DNA of 64,000 nucleotides from contig NZ_CP033073.1 of assembly GCF_003675325.1 (NCBI RefSeq), positions 7,936,001 to 8,000,000 on the forward strand, in the 5' to 3' direction. Position 1 is the first letter of the stretch. Every line of letters begins with the position of its first letter. Below, piece by piece: positions 54,050 to 63,609 of this stretch. Made by a program: the position numbers and the translations under genes. Under the pieces are notes generated by a model, which ran no database searches, was not told the origin of the DNA, and was given only the letters and a program-made list of their open reading frames with translations. The DNA comes from Streptomyces dangxiongensis. GTDB lineage: Bacteria; Actinomycetota; Actinomycetes; Streptomycetales; Streptomycetaceae.

Positions 54050-54836
54050 TCAGTTGGACAACGGCACGCTGCGGTCGGCGTGGATGACCGTCGCGTCGGC
54101 CAGCCCCACGTACGGCCGCATCTGCGCGTACGGGATGCGCTGTTCCCGTTCTACCCGCCGCAGCTCATCGGCTCGGATCAGGAACCGCGCGGGAGGGGCA
54201 CCGGGGGCAAGCACGTGGGGGAGCGGGAGTTGCCCAGTTCTCCCCTCGCGTGACGAACATGCGCCGGTCACCGGGGAGCTCGATGCCCCAGCTGGTGATG
54301 GCGATCGGCTGGTCACCCGCGTCGACCGCCTCCACGCTGACGAAATGATCGCCCAGGTCCTGACTGCCGTCGGGCAGGTCGTAGACAGGGATGGAGTTGG
54401 AGACCTGGAGGACGACCCGGGGGCCTATGGGAGCGGGCAGGTAGCTCGCGATGTTGAAGCGGTTCTCCTGCTGGTTGTGGTTTCCGACCTGCGGGGCAGC
54501 GGGGCCGTTGAAGGTGTTGCCGAACACGCCCGGGCGGGCCGCGAATTCCTGCTGCTCAGCCACCAGCGCCTGAAGCTCGGTCGCGACCTGCTGCTGCTCG
54601 GAGTCCTCCAGGGTCTCCAGAAGCGACTCGAAACGGGTCTGTCACGACGCCTCCTGGCGCAGGCGCGCGCTCCGCATCGCCAGTGGCATCGGCTTCTTCC
54701 AACGCCTGCGCAGTACGGTCCAGGCGCTCCAGCTCCGCACGCTCGCGCTGAGTGTCTCCGCGCCCCAGCAGACGGGCTACGCGTTTGCTCGGACGACGGC
54801 GGCACCGCCCGCTCCAGCCACGGCCATGAGTGCTTC
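54050..54836 (-). pseudogene. Decayed relative of the NACHT partner protein
   Basis: Reading across frames: LTEALMAVAGAGGAAVVRAN, shift, VARLLGRGDTQRERAELERL, shift, LRQEASWQTRFESLLETLED and VFGNTFNGPAAPQVGNHNQQ. It then continues as a beta-rich domain (GPRVVLQVSNSIPVYDLPDG; ITSWGIELPGDRRMFVTRG), shift, and LPHVLAPGAPPARFLIRADE to the stop. The hydrophobic start, RLLGRGDT and GNTF/NNF-type tail parallel the NACHT partner at 25894. At least three indels make it non-functional. Confidence 0.6.
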
Positions 54837-55234
54837 GGTGAGCATGTGCCAATCCTTCGTCCAGGAAGACCGGCCCCTGAGCTGCGGCTGTGGCGCTGAG
54901 GCTTGCGACCGGTGTCCCTGGCACCACTGACAACAGGACCCCCGTCAGGGGTGCCAGCCCAGTTTCACGAGCACCCCAGCCGCAGGCCCCGAGGGCGTGG
55001 ACATACTGCTGGCCATGACGTCCCCGCTCGGCACCCGTGTGTACGTGATGACCATCGCGGTGCTGGTGTGCGTGGTGGGTAGCGGAGCCTGCCTCGACCA
55101 GATCTTCTCCCCGACAGCGACGCCGCTACCCAGTCCTGACCCGTGCGGCGGTGTGGGGAGCGTCCGCGGTGTGTGTGGTGGGCACCCGGGTACGCGAGAG
55201 AACAGGGAAGGTGAACGCGACGAAAGGGCACCAT
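54837..55234. other. Upstream region of the HATPase gene
   Basis: A possible small exported peptide frame at 55015-55110 (RVYVMTIAVLVCVVGSGACL) has a hydrophobic helix but no clear ribosome site. Otherwise nothing is supported. Confidence 0.3.
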
Positions 55235-55729
55235 ATGGTCCTCCCGCTGAGGAATCGGAAGGCCGACACGCACGGTCAGGATGGCAGCCCGCCGCTGCGG
55301 TACGGCGCGACCTGGGGGGAAGGCGCGGCCCGTGCCGCAGACGCCCGTCAGGCCCTGCGCGCCTTGCTGAGCCACGCCCCCCGAACCGGCCGCACAGCAG
55401 TGTCGGCCGACCTGGCCGTAGACGCCGAACTCGCCGCCAGTGAGCTGGTCACCAACGCCGTCCGGCATGCTCCGGGCCCCTGCGGAATGACCCTGAAGTT
55501 GTCCAGCGACGAGTTGACGATCACCGTGTGGGACAGCTCCACCGACAAGCCGGCGGCGAAGAAGGCCGACCCGCGCCGCATCGGCGGTCATGGGCTGCAC
55601 CTGGTGCACACGGTCAGCGACAGGGTCGTCGTCGCGCTTCGTGAAACGGGAAAACGGATCACCGCCCATCTGTCCCTGACACCGAACCAGAGCACCACCG
55701 GTCTTGGCGGAACGGCTCTCCCGGGCTGA
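55235..55729 (+). CDS. HATPase (RsbW-type) anti-sigma-like ATP-binding protein
   Basis: 164 residues from ATG 55235. GHKL ATPase motifs: N-box DAELAASELVTNAVRHAPGP, G1 VWDSS and G2 RRIGGHGLHLVHTVSDRVVV. Such proteins are single-domain regulators that bind STAS proteins or sigma factors. The conserved Asp of G1 (VWDSS) is retained. No partner gene is adjacent; a DUF2283 gene follows convergently. Confidence 0.8.
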   Translation: MVLPLRNRKADTHGQDGSPPLRYGATWGEGAARAADARQALRALLSHAPRTGRTAVSADLAVDAELAASELVTNAVRHAPGPCGMTLKLSSDELTITVWDSSTDKPAAKKADPRRIGGHGLHLVHTVSDRVVVALRETGKRITAHLSLTPNQSTTGLGGTALPG

Positions 55730-55910
55730 ACACGACCAGCGTCACCGGTCCACAACTGACAGCGAAGACAACTGGACTCGGTGGACGGCAGGCGCACCGC
55801 ACCCGCTGGGCCGCCAGGTCGCTGAAGTGTCACGGCGGCGGCCACGCGGTGACGTTATCCGTGAATGAGCCTTTTCCAACCTGCTCGCCGCGAGCGTGGT
55901 GCTCGACTGG

Positions 55911-56123
55911 TCATGCACCCTCGGTGTCCAGTCGCTCCGCGGACTGGACCAGGTACTCGGGCAGTTTTGAACTCGCCGCCAACACCTCGATGCCGATGAG
56001 GCGGCCCTGCTCGTCGAAGTCGAGGTTAATCATGCCGTCGACGTCCACCGGATTGCAGGGATACATGCGCGCGGACTTCACGCGGGCCTGCGGTTCAGTG
56101 AGGTATATGTACGCTGCGTCCAC
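55911..56123 (-). CDS. DUF2283 family protein, 5' end altered
   Basis: 70 residues from GTG 56123: DAAYIYLTEPQARVKSARMY, then NLDFDEQGRLIGIEVLAASS, the DUF2283 signature. The family normally begins about six residues earlier (VRVTYDETVDAA). That sequence is present upstream without a start codon and runs into an IS5 fragment at 56161. The native start was probably lost by this insertion; expression from the internal GTG is uncertain. Confidence 0.65.
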   Translation of the reverse strand: MDAAYIYLTEPQARVKSARMYPCNPVDVDGMINLDFDEQGRLIGIEVLAASSKLPEYLVQSAERLDTEGA

Positions 56124-56160
56124 GGTCTCGTCGTAGGTGACTCTGACGTCTGTAGCGACC

Positions 56161-56350
56161 TCAGGCTGCCGTGGCGAGGTGCAAGGCCAGAACGGCCTTG
56201 ACGATGTCGGTGATGCGGGTGGTGCCGCAACGGAGTTTGCGCAGGAGCCGCCAACTCTTCAGGGTGGCGTTGGCCTGCTCTCCGACGGCTCGGATCCTGG
56301 CGTGGGAGGAGTTCACCGCCCGCTTCCCGGCTGGGAGCGCGCTCCAGCGG
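56161..56350 (-). pseudogene. IS5-type transposase, C-terminal fragment
   Basis: Reads AVNSSHARIRAVGEQANATL, then KSWRLLRKLRCGTTRITDIV and KAVLALHLATAA-stop. It is the same family as the fragment at 47151-47270 and in the same orientation. The first half of the transposase is missing, and IS110 sequence begins right beside it. Confidence 0.7.
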
Positions 56351-56384
56351 CCGCGGTAGGGCACCCGGATCGTCCCCTGTGGGC

Positions 56385-57060
56385 CCTCGCCTGGACCATC
56401 AGGCGATCCTTCATCTGCTCGAACGCTACGGTTCTCCGGTTCAGTTGCGGAAGGCCGGCAGGCGGCGGCTGATATCAATGCTGCGGCCCAAGGCCCCGGG
56501 GATGACCGAACGGCTCGTCGAGGACATCTTCGACGCACTCGACGAGCAGACTGTCATCGTTCCCGGCACCGACGCCGCTGCGCTGATCGTCCCCAGCCTC
56601 GCCGCCTCGCTCACCGCCGTGCTCGACCAGCGAGCCCTCCTCGCCAAAAGGATTGAGCAACTGCTGGAGGCACACCCTCTTTCCCAGGTCCTGATCTCGA
56701 TGCCCGGCATCGGGGTCAGGACCGCAGCCCGCATCCTCGTCGACGTCGTCGGTGACGGCAGCAGCTTCGCCACCGCAGGCCACCTGGCCGCCTACGCCGG
56801 CCTCGCACCCGCCACCCGCAGATCCGGCTCCTCCATCCGCAGCGAACACCCCTCCCGCCGCGGCAACAAACAGCTCAAGAGGGCCTTCTGTCTGGCCGCC
56901 TTCGCCTCACTGTCCCAGCCAGCCTCGCGCGCCTACTACGACAGGAAACGAGGCGACAGGAAACGACGCGAAGGAAAACACCACGTCGCAGCCCTCGTCT
57001 TCCTCGCCCGACGCCGCATCGACGTCCTCTTAGCCTTGCCCTCGGTGGCTGAGCCGAGGA
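56385..57060 (+). pseudogene. IS110 family transposase, 5'-truncated
   Basis: The frame reads LDHQAILHLLERYGSPVQLR, LLEAHPLSQVLISMPGIGVR, then HLAAYAGLAPATRRSGSSIR and RRGNKQLKRAFCLAAFASLS, the C-terminal (transposase 20) domain with its conserved Ser. The N-terminal DEDD catalytic domain is missing. After about 57050 the frame runs on into the reverse of the transketolase gene. Confidence 0.75.
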
Positions 57061-57188
57061 CCGACTCCGCACGGGTCCACGTCGGCGGCGACGGACTGCC
57101 GCCGCTGCTCCGCACCGCCGTTTCCGGTGCCCGTGAAGCGGGCCTGCCCCACCGAACCCGCTGGGACCGCCTTCGTAGGGCGGGGCCG

Positions 57189-59399
57189 TCAGGGGTGGTC
57201 GCCGGTGCCTCCACCGGTGGGGGCGGAGGTGCGCTGGTGGCCGCCGGGTCGTGGTGCCTGGCGGGTGTCGCGAACGCTGTCGTGGGCGGCCTCGGCAACC
57301 GCCTGCGGGGTGATGCCGAACTCCGCGTACAGGCGCTGGTAGTCGGCGGAGGCTCCGTAATGCTCCAGGCTCACGATCCGTCCGGCGTCGCCGACCACCT
57401 CGCGCCATCCCTGCCCGACCGCAGCCTCTACGCTGACCCGCGCGCGCACGTCCGGGGGCAGCACCTCGTCCTGGTAGGCCGGGGACTGGGCGGCGAACCA
57501 CTCCCGGCACGGCATCGACACCACCCGCACCGCGAGACCGTCGGCCGCCAGCAGTTCGCGGGCGTCCAGGGCGATCTGTACCTCGGAACCCGTCGCGATC
57601 AGGATGACGTCCGGCGCGGCGCCGTCCGCCGCGTCGGCCAGGACATATCCCCCTCGAGCCGCGCCCTGCGCGGGGGCGTACCTCCCGCTGTCGCGGTCGA
57701 GGACGGGCAGGTTCTGCCGGGTCAGGATCAGCCCGGCGGGCCGGTCCTTGTGCTCCAGGACGGTGCGCCAGCAGGCGGCGGTCTCGTTCGCGTCGGCGGG
57801 GCGCACCACGTCCAGGCCGGGGATGGCGCGCAGGGCCGCCAGGTGTTCCACGGGCTGGTGGGTGGGGCCGTCCTCACCCAGACCGATGGAGTCGTGGGTC
57901 CAGACGTAGGTGGCGGGTAGCTGCATCAGCGCGGCCAGGCGTACGGCGGGGCGCATGTAGTCGGAGAACGTCAGGAAGGTGCCGCCGTAGGGGCGGGTCA
58001 GGCTCTGCAGGGCGATGCCGTTGAGGATGGAGCCCATCGCGTGCTCGCGGATGCCGAAGTGCAGGGTGCGGCCGTACGGGCCGCCCTTCCACTCCTTGGT
58101 CTGCCGGTCGGCGGGAACGAAGGAGGGCTCGCCGGTCATGGTGGTGTTATTACTCTCGGCCAGGTCCGCCGAGCCGCCCCACAGCTCCGGCAGTACCGGC
58201 GCCAGTGCGGCGAGCACCTGGCCGGACGCCTTGCGGGTGGCCATGCCCTTCGGGTCGGCCGGGAACGTCGGCAGCGCGTCGGCCCAGCCGTCGGGCAGCT
58301 CCTGCGCCTGGAGCCGGTCGAGCAGCGCGGCACGGTCCGGGTTCGCCTCCCGCCACGCCGCGAAGCCCCGCTCCCACTCGGCGTGCGCGTCGCGACCCCG
58401 GTCGGCCACCGCGCGGGCCCGGCTCAGCACGTCGTCCTCCACGGTGAAGGTGCGCTCCGGGTCGAAGCCGAGCACCTGCTTGGTGGCGGCGACCTCGTCA
58501 TCGCCCAGGGCCGAGCCGTGCGCCTTCCCGGTGTTCTGCTTGTTCGGCGCGGGCCAGCCGATCAGGGTGCGCAGCATGATCAGCGAAGGGCGCCCGGTCT
58601 CCCGCTTGGCCTCCTCGACCGCGGCCAGCACCGCGTCGACGTCCTCGACGTACGAGCCGGTGCGCGTCCAGTCCACGGTCTGCACGTGCCAGCCGTAGGC
58701 GGCGTACCGGGCGGGAACGTCCTCGCTGAAGGAGACGTCGGTGTCGTCCTCGATGGAGATGTGGTTGGAGTCGTAGAACGTGATCAGGTTGCCTAGCTGC
58801 TGGTGGCCGGCGAGCGAGGCGGCCTCGGAGGCGACGCCCTCCATCATGTCGCCGTCCGAGGCGATCACGTAGACGTGGTGGTCGAACGGGCTGGTGCCTG
58901 GCGCCGCGTCGGGGGCCAGCAGACCGCGCTCGCGGCGTGCGGCCATCGCCATGCCCACCGCGCTCGCCAGACCCTGGCCCAGCGGGCCCGTGGTGATCTC
59001 CACGCCACGGGTGTGGCGGTACTCCGGGTGGCCGGGGGTGGCCGAGTCCCAGGTCCGGTACGCCTCCAGGTCGGACAGTTGCAACCCGTACCCGGAGAGA
59101 TAGAGCTGGATGTACAGGGTCAGGCTCGAGTGTCCGCAGGAGAGCACGAACCGGTCGCGCCCCAGCCACTGGTCGTCAGCCGGGTCGTGCCGCATGACGT
59201 TCTGGAACAGCAGGTACGCGAGCGGGGCCAGGCTCATCGCCGTCCCGGGATGGCCGTTGCCCGCCTTCTGGACCGCGTCGGCCGCCAGCAGCCGCGCGGT
59301 GTCGACCGCGCGCACGTCCACCGCGTCCCAGCCGGCCCGCTCCGCCACCGGCAGGGGCACCGACCTGTTCCGCTGGATGCTCGACTCCTTGCTTGCCAT
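57189..59399 (-). CDS. tkt: Transketolase
   Basis: 736 residues, full length. Thiamine diphosphate domain: [40 protein letters not shown] and [20 protein letters not shown]. Pyrimidine domain: [40 protein letters not shown] and [21 protein letters not shown]-terminal transketolase domain to about residue 690, then a low-complexity tail ([18 protein letters not shown]). It moves two-carbon units in the pentose phosphate pathway. Intact in a decayed neighbourhood; in Streptomyces it could be an extra copy. Confidence 0.95.
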   Translation of the reverse strand: MASKESSIQRNRSVPLPVAERAGWDAVDVRAVDTARLLAADAVQKAGNGHPGTAMSLAPLAYLLFQNVMRHDPADDQWLGRDRFVLSCGHSSLTLYIQLYLSGYGLQLSDLEAYRTWDSATPGHPEYRHTRGVEITTGPLGQGLASAVGMAMAARRERGLLAPDAAPGTSPFDHHVYVIASDGDMMEGVASEAASLAGHQQLGNLITFYDSNHISIEDDTDVSFSEDVPARYAAYGWHVQTVDWTRTGSYVEDVDAVLAAVEEAKRETGRPSLIMLRTLIGWPAPNKQNTGKAHGSALGDDEVAATKQVLGFDPERTFTVEDDVLSRARAVADRGRDAHAEWERGFAAWREANPDRAALLDRLQAQELPDGWADALPTFPADPKGMATRKASGQVLAALAPVLPELWGGSADLAESNNTTMTGEPSFVPADRQTKEWKGGPYGRTLHFGIREHAMGSILNGIALQSLTRPYGGTFLTFSDYMRPAVRLAALMQLPATYVWTHDSIGLGEDGPTHQPVEHLAALRAIPGLDVVRPADANETAACWRTVLEHKDRPAGLILTRQNLPVLDRDSGRYAPAQGAARGGYVLADAADGAAPDVILIATGSEVQIALDARELLAADGLAVRVVSMPCREWFAAQSPAYQDEVLPPDVRARVSVEAAVGQGWREVVGDAGRIVSLEHYGASADYQRLYAEFGITPQAVAEAAHDSVRDTRQAPRPGGHQRTSAPTGGGTGDHP

Positions 59400-59592
59400 G
59401 CCAATTGCTCCTCACGAAAACCGGTGAGCCGGACTTCGGGTTCTGTGGCCGGCCTTCGCGTGAGTGGCGAAAGCCGCCTCTGGATGAACAGGGGAAGGCC
59501 CGCCTGGCGCTTTGCATCAACAGGCGGGCGATTACGCAGGCTGGGAACTCTTCTCTGTCCCCGGCTCCTGGAGCCTGGTTAACAGGGGGCGC
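59400..59592. promoter_or_regulatory. Transketolase upstream region
   Basis: About 190 bases upstream of the transketolase start and downstream of the small membrane gene. Contains ggagcaattggcatg-type sequence before the start on the minus strand. No clear hairpin. Confidence 0.3.
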
Positions 59593-59897
59593 TCAGCGGT
59601 TGTCGTCGTAGGAGTCGCGGCTGCCGGACTTGGCCAGTCCTCGGCTGATCATGTAACCGACGGTCAGGATCACGATGTACAGCCATGCCTTGTCGGCTCG
59701 GAAGTAGTCGGCGTGACCGTCGTCGCTTCCGACGAGCGTGGAGGCGAACAGGACCGCGACGACTGAAGCGACGTAGACAAAGAACTCGGTGGTCTCAGCG
59801 CTGACTTCGTTTCGGTCGAATGCCTGCGGACCTGGTGAGTCGTGGAGTCGTTGCCTGCGCGTTCAGCCGGAGTACCGGGCGGGTTCATGGTGGTCAT
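59593..59897 (-). pseudogene. Small two-helix membrane protein, frameshifted
   Basis: The N-terminal frame (MTTMNPPGTPAERAGNDSTT) and the C-terminal frame (VSAETTEFFVYVASVVAVLF; KAWLYIVILTVGYMISRGLA; DSYDDNR-stop) differ by one base near 59815-59825. The combined protein of about 100 residues would have two transmembrane helices and matches a common Streptomyces small membrane protein type. The indel could be an assembly error. Confidence 0.6.
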
Positions 59898-60105
59898 GGG
59901 CGCGCATCCTCATGGGGTCGCGAAGTACTTGCTGCACTCCACTGGGGCATTGCCTGGGTTTCGGCCTGCCCCCTCCGAGTACCCATAGGCAGGGGGGCAA
60001 ACAGGACTCGTGTCGCGGAGGGGCCTCCGGCTGTTGGGCCACGGCCGTCCGGGCCGTCCGTCGCCTGTTCTCCTTTGGTGCGATACCGGTTGGTGGGTGA
60101 GCTGG
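59898..60105. other. Spacer upstream of the small membrane gene
   Basis: No gene seen. It probably holds the promoter for the gene at 59897 and the end of the STAS gene transcript. Confidence 0.3.
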
Positions 60106-60528
60106 TCAGTCTTCGGAGAGCACGTCCTTGACTGTCTCGTGCAGTGGCAGGACGGACGTGAGACGGGTGAGTTCGAGGATGCGTCTGACCTCCGGTTGAA
60201 CACCGGTCAACGCGAATCGGTGCCCGGCGTCCGAACGGCGGCGGTGCATTTCGACGAAGGCTCCCAGCGCGCTGGAGTCGCAGAAGTCCGCCTGGGTGAG
60301 GTCCAGGATCAGCAGCGGGACCTTCTGCATCTCCGTGGTAGCGAGATGTCCCAGCAACTGGGGCGCGGTGTGGTAATCGATGGCACCGTCCACGGCGACG
60401 ACCGCGTGCCGTGGGCCGCGGCGCGATGCGAGGGCCAGTGTCGGACCGGTGGGAAGCAGACTGTCGGCGTCGACCTGTGGTGCGCTGTCGGAGGCCGTGT
60501 GCGCCTCGGGGCCGGGGGAGGGGGTCAT
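60106..60528 (-). CDS. STAS domain anti-sigma factor antagonist
   Basis: 140 residues from ATG 60528. The STAS domain has VVAVDGAIDYHTAPQLLGHL, VPLLILDLTQADFCDSSALG (with the phosphorylatable Ser after Asp) and HRFALTGVQPEVRRILELTR. It would bind and neutralise an HATPase-type anti-sigma factor when unphosphorylated. The HATPase gene directly upstream (60611) is a natural partner. Confidence 0.85.
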   Translation of the reverse strand: MTPSPGPEAHTASDSAPQVDADSLLPTGPTLALASRRGPRHAVVAVDGAIDYHTAPQLLGHLATTEMQKVPLLILDLTQADFCDSSALGAFVEMHRRRSDAGHRFALTGVQPEVRRILELTRLTSVLPLHETVKDVLSED

Positions 60529-60610
60529 CGGGAGCGGCTCTCCTGTATCCGGGGCGAATGGGTGGGCTGATGGTCCTGGTGGCGGTCGAGGAGTCGACCG
60601 GGGTACGTCG

Positions 60611-61000
60611 TCATGAGGTCTTGACCTCCGCCCACACGACTTTTCCTCCGTCGATCCGGCGGGTGCCCCATCGTGTCGCGATGGCGTCGATGAGGAATAT
60701 GCCCCGGTGCCCGAACTCCCCGGGCTGGGAAACGATGACACGAGGCTCCTCGCGACTGCTGTCCGTCACCTCCAGGACCACGTGTTCACCGGCTCGCCGC
60801 AGCTCGACGCGCAACGGTGTCCTGGCGTGACGGACGGCGTTGGCGACCATCTCGTCCGCGATCAGCATCATGTCGTTCGCCAGATGCCGCAGACCCCACT
60901 CGCGCATGACCTTGGAGACCAGGTCGCGGGCGTCGGGGACCGCGCTGGAGACCGGTTCCTCCAGCCCGTCCACCTGACTGCCGGTGCAGAGCGCGATGTC
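60611..61000 (-). CDS. HATPase (RsbW-type) protein with chimeric start
   Basis: The coherent domain runs from about 60955 (SSAVPDARDLVSKVMREWGL) through the N-box MMLIADEMVANAVRHARTPL, G1 EVTDSSREEPRV and G2 HRGIFLIDAIATRWGTRRID to the stop at 60611. The open frame continues upstream into a different protein, so the native start appears lost or displaced. It precedes the STAS gene on the same strand, the standard partner-switch order. Confidence 0.65.
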   Translation of the reverse strand, partial: DIALCTGSQVDGLEEPVSSAVPDARDLVSKVMREWGLRHLANDMMLIADEMVANAVRHARTPLRVELRRAGEHVVLEVTDSSREEPRVIVSQPGEFGHRGIFLIDAIATRWGTRRIDGGKVVWAEVKTS

Positions 61001-61286
61001 GACGGCCCCGGCCCGCGAGGTTGTCGAAGCGGACCTCGATCGACTGAGGTGAGCGGACCCAGCCGAGCCGTGCCACGCGGTCGAAGTCGGCACGGCGTAC
61101 CCGGAGCCGGGCGGCGGCCTGTTCGGGTCCGAGCGGAGTGTCGGCGGCGACCAGCTCCGCCAGGTCCTCGTGTCGCGGCAGACCTGGTCGACCTGTCCGG
61201 GGTTGGTGCAGCGTCCCGTCCGGGTTCGCGTTCAGGTCGACCAGCAGGCCGCGGTCGATGAACCGCCGGACCAAGAAGGCCGTCAC
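61000..61286 (-). pseudogene. Unidentified DNA-binding-like protein, truncated
   Basis: The frame from 61286 reads LAELVAADTPLGPEQAAARL, then RVRRADFDRVARLGWVRSPQ and SIEVRFDN, a winged-helix-like arrangement. A shift near 61015 leads to RAGAVDIALCTGSQVDGLEE before it meets HATPase sequence at about 60960. Family unknown. Confidence 0.45.
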
Positions 61287-61428
61287 GTTCAGCCTTTCCG
61301 CCGATCACTCCCCCTGGTTGCGGTCGGTGCTTCGGCGGCCGTTCCACGAGGCTCGCCGTCGTATCGGGTGGGGGGCGTTCGGTAGGGTTCTGGGGTGCTG
61401 GCTGTCCGGTCGGTGCCTTCCTGGGGGG

Positions 61429-62916
61429 ATGAGCGAGACGAGGAACATGCCGGAGCAAGCGAGTCCGCCTGCGATAGCACCGAGCGAGCCTGTGGCCGCA
61501 GTGGTCGAGGCGGCGCGGATGGCGGCGGTGCGCCGTTACGACATTCTCGACACCCCTCCGGACGGCGCCTACGACAGGGTCGCGGCGCTGGCCGCGCGCC
61601 TGTTCGAGGTGCCGGTGGCGACGGTGACGATCGTGGACGAGGACCGGATCTGGTTCAAGGCCACGCACGGCCTGGAAGGCGTCACCGAGATCGGCCGCGA
61701 TCCGGGCCTGTGCGCCTCGGCAGTGCTGAGTGATGACACCACCGTCATCCCCGACACCCTCCTCGATCCGGTCGCCTGCTCCAACCCGCTGGTCGCCGGC
61801 CCGATGGGGGTGCGGTTCTACGCCGCCGCTCCGATCATCACCGCCGACGGATACCGGCTGGGCACGGTCAACGTCCTCGACACCCGTCCCCGCGAGATCA
61901 GCGAGGCGGATTCGGCCACGCTGGCGGACCTGGCCGCGGTGGTACGTGACCAGCTGGAGCTGCGGTTGTCCGCGCTGCACGTGGTGCGCGCCGAGCAGGA
62001 GCGCCGTCGGGTCGAGCAGGAGAAGCGTCAGGCGGAGGAAGAGGCCCGGAAGCGGGCGGAGCGGGACAGGGCGGCCATCGCCGCGTTCGCCTCGACCCTG
62101 CAGCGCACCCTGGTGCCTCCCGCGCTGCCCGCGGTGCCGGGGCTTGAGCTGGCCTGCCACTACAAGACCGCCTCCCCGCAGGAAGTGGGCGGCGACTTCT
62201 ACGACGTCTTCCCCGTCGGCGGGGGCCGATGGGCGTTCTTCCTGGGCGATGTGTGTGGCAAGGGCGCCGAAGCCGCCTCGGTCACCTCACTGACCCGTTA
62301 CACGCTGCGGGCCGCAGCCCTCGTCGACGCGGACCCCACGGCCGCACTCAAAGCCCTGAACACCGCACTGCTGCTGGACGCCGCGGTCGGTACCCGCTTC
62401 TGCACCGCCGTCTTCGGCCTGCTCGATCCCGCCCGGGACGGCGGTTTCACGGTCACGCTGGCCACCGGTGGTCACCCGCCCGCCTACCACCTCAGCCCCA
62501 CCGGGGGCGGCGGTGTGCAGGTCGAGGCGGTCCGTGCCAAGGGCGGCATGCTGGTCGGCGCGATCGCCGAAGCTGCCTTCGTCTCACGCACCCTGCACCT
62601 GGCACCCGGCCAGGGCTTGCTGCTGTACACCGACGGGCTGACCGAGGCCCGCACCGCCGATGGCCACATGCTCGCCGACACGGGCCTGACGGACTTCCTG
62701 GCCCAGCGACCGGCGCCCGTCAGTGCCGGTGCCCTGATCGACGACACCGTCGCGCTCCTCGACACCCTCCCCGACACCGAACGCGACGACGTGGCGCTGC
62801 TTGCCCTCTCCGTCCCCACACCCGATGCCGCTCCCGCCGGCATCACCACTACCGCCCACAGCGCCGCCGCCCCGACCACCGACGTCTCCGTCGGGCAGGA
62901 GAACCGACGCCCATGA
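61429..62916 (+). CDS. GAF-PP2C (SpoIIE/RsbU-type) phosphatase
   Basis: 495 residues from ATG 61429 after ctgggggg. Residues about 25-185 form a GAF domain (RYDILDTPPDGAYDRVAALA, VTIVDEDRIWFKATHGLEGV, GTVNVLDTRPREISEADSAT). A charged coiled coil follows (RAEQERRRVEQEKRQAEEEA). The PP2C domain runs to about residue 465 (TLQRTLVPPALPAVPGLELA; EVGGDFYDVFPVGGGRWAFF; GDVCGKGAEAASVTSLTRYT; LLYTDGLTEA). It is coupled by ATGA to a STAS gene, its probable substrate. Confidence 0.9.
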   Translation: MSETRNMPEQASPPAIAPSEPVAAVVEAARMAAVRRYDILDTPPDGAYDRVAALAARLFEVPVATVTIVDEDRIWFKATHGLEGVTEIGRDPGLCASAVLSDDTTVIPDTLLDPVACSNPLVAGPMGVRFYAAAPIITADGYRLGTVNVLDTRPREISEADSATLADLAAVVRDQLELRLSALHVVRAEQERRRVEQEKRQAEEEARKRAERDRAAIAAFASTLQRTLVPPALPAVPGLELACHYKTASPQEVGGDFYDVFPVGGGRWAFFLGDVCGKGAEAASVTSLTRYTLRAAALVDADPTAALKALNTALLLDAAVGTRFCTAVFGLLDPARDGGFTVTLATGGHPPAYHLSPTGGGGVQVEAVRAKGGMLVGAIAEAAFVSRTLHLAPGQGLLLYTDGLTEARTADGHMLADTGLTDFLAQRPAPVSAGALIDDTVALLDTLPDTERDDVALLALSVPTPDAAPAGITTTAHSAAAPTTDVSVGQENRRP

Positions 62917-63281
62917 CCGACGCATTCCACATCGACGTCCCCCACACCGACGGCGCCCTGGCCGTGCTCGCACTGTCCGGCGAATTCGACATCACCACCG
63001 CACCCGCCGTACGGACCCGCGCCCTCGAGCTCATCGCGAACGGCCACCCCCATTTGGTCGCCGACCTCTCGGACGTCACCTTCTGCGACTCCTCCGGGCT
63101 GGGCGCCCTCGTCGGCATCTGGCGCTGCGCCAAGGACGCCGACGGCTCCCTGACCCTGGCGGCCATCCCCGACCGGCTGGACCGCCTGCTCAGCGTCACC
63201 GGGATGGACACCTTCCTGCCCGCCTACCCCAGCGCCGAGGCCGCCCTCGCCGCCAGCCAGGGCAACTGCACCACCCCCTGA
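62913..63281 (+). CDS. STAS domain anti-sigma factor antagonist
   Basis: 122 residues, overlapping the phosphatase stop by ATGA. STAS motifs: AVLALSGEFDITTAPAVRTR, HLVADLSDVTFCDSSGLGAL (phosphoacceptor Ser) and LTLAAIPDRLDRLLSVTGMD. The upstream PP2C enzyme probably dephosphorylates this protein, which then binds an HATPase such as that at 60611. Confidence 0.9.
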   Translation: MTDAFHIDVPHTDGALAVLALSGEFDITTAPAVRTRALELIANGHPHLVADLSDVTFCDSSGLGALVGIWRCAKDADGSLTLAAIPDRLDRLLSVTGMDTFLPAYPSAEAALAASQGNCTTP

Positions 63282-63609
63282 ACCTTTCGTCGTTTGTCGC
63301 GCGCAGCGGCGGGCGGCATCAGCGAGTTCGGTCGGCACAGCCCAGCCCAGCCGTTCCCCTGCGGTGGCGCGGGCGGGCATGGCTGAGCGCGCGTCGCGAC
63401 CGATGTACTGGTCGCGGCGCGCGCTCATCTACTCCGTTCCTAGCGCTCCACGTCGGCGCGGCGGCGTGGAGCGTGACGCTCGGAGGGGAGTTGGACCTCG
63501 ATCGGGTCGCCGGCCGCTTCGGCGCCTTCGATCAGCAGCCGCGGCCGCGCGAACTCCTCGAGGACTGTCGCCGTCAGGCCGGGGCGGCCGGCGTTGCGGG
63601 GGTGAACGC
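63282..63609. other. Spacer between STAS gene and helicase-associated gene
   Basis: About 330 bases. A frame near 63480 (GELDLDRVAGRFGAFDQQ) is short and unassigned; it may belong to a degraded upstream part of the next gene. Confidence 0.35.
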
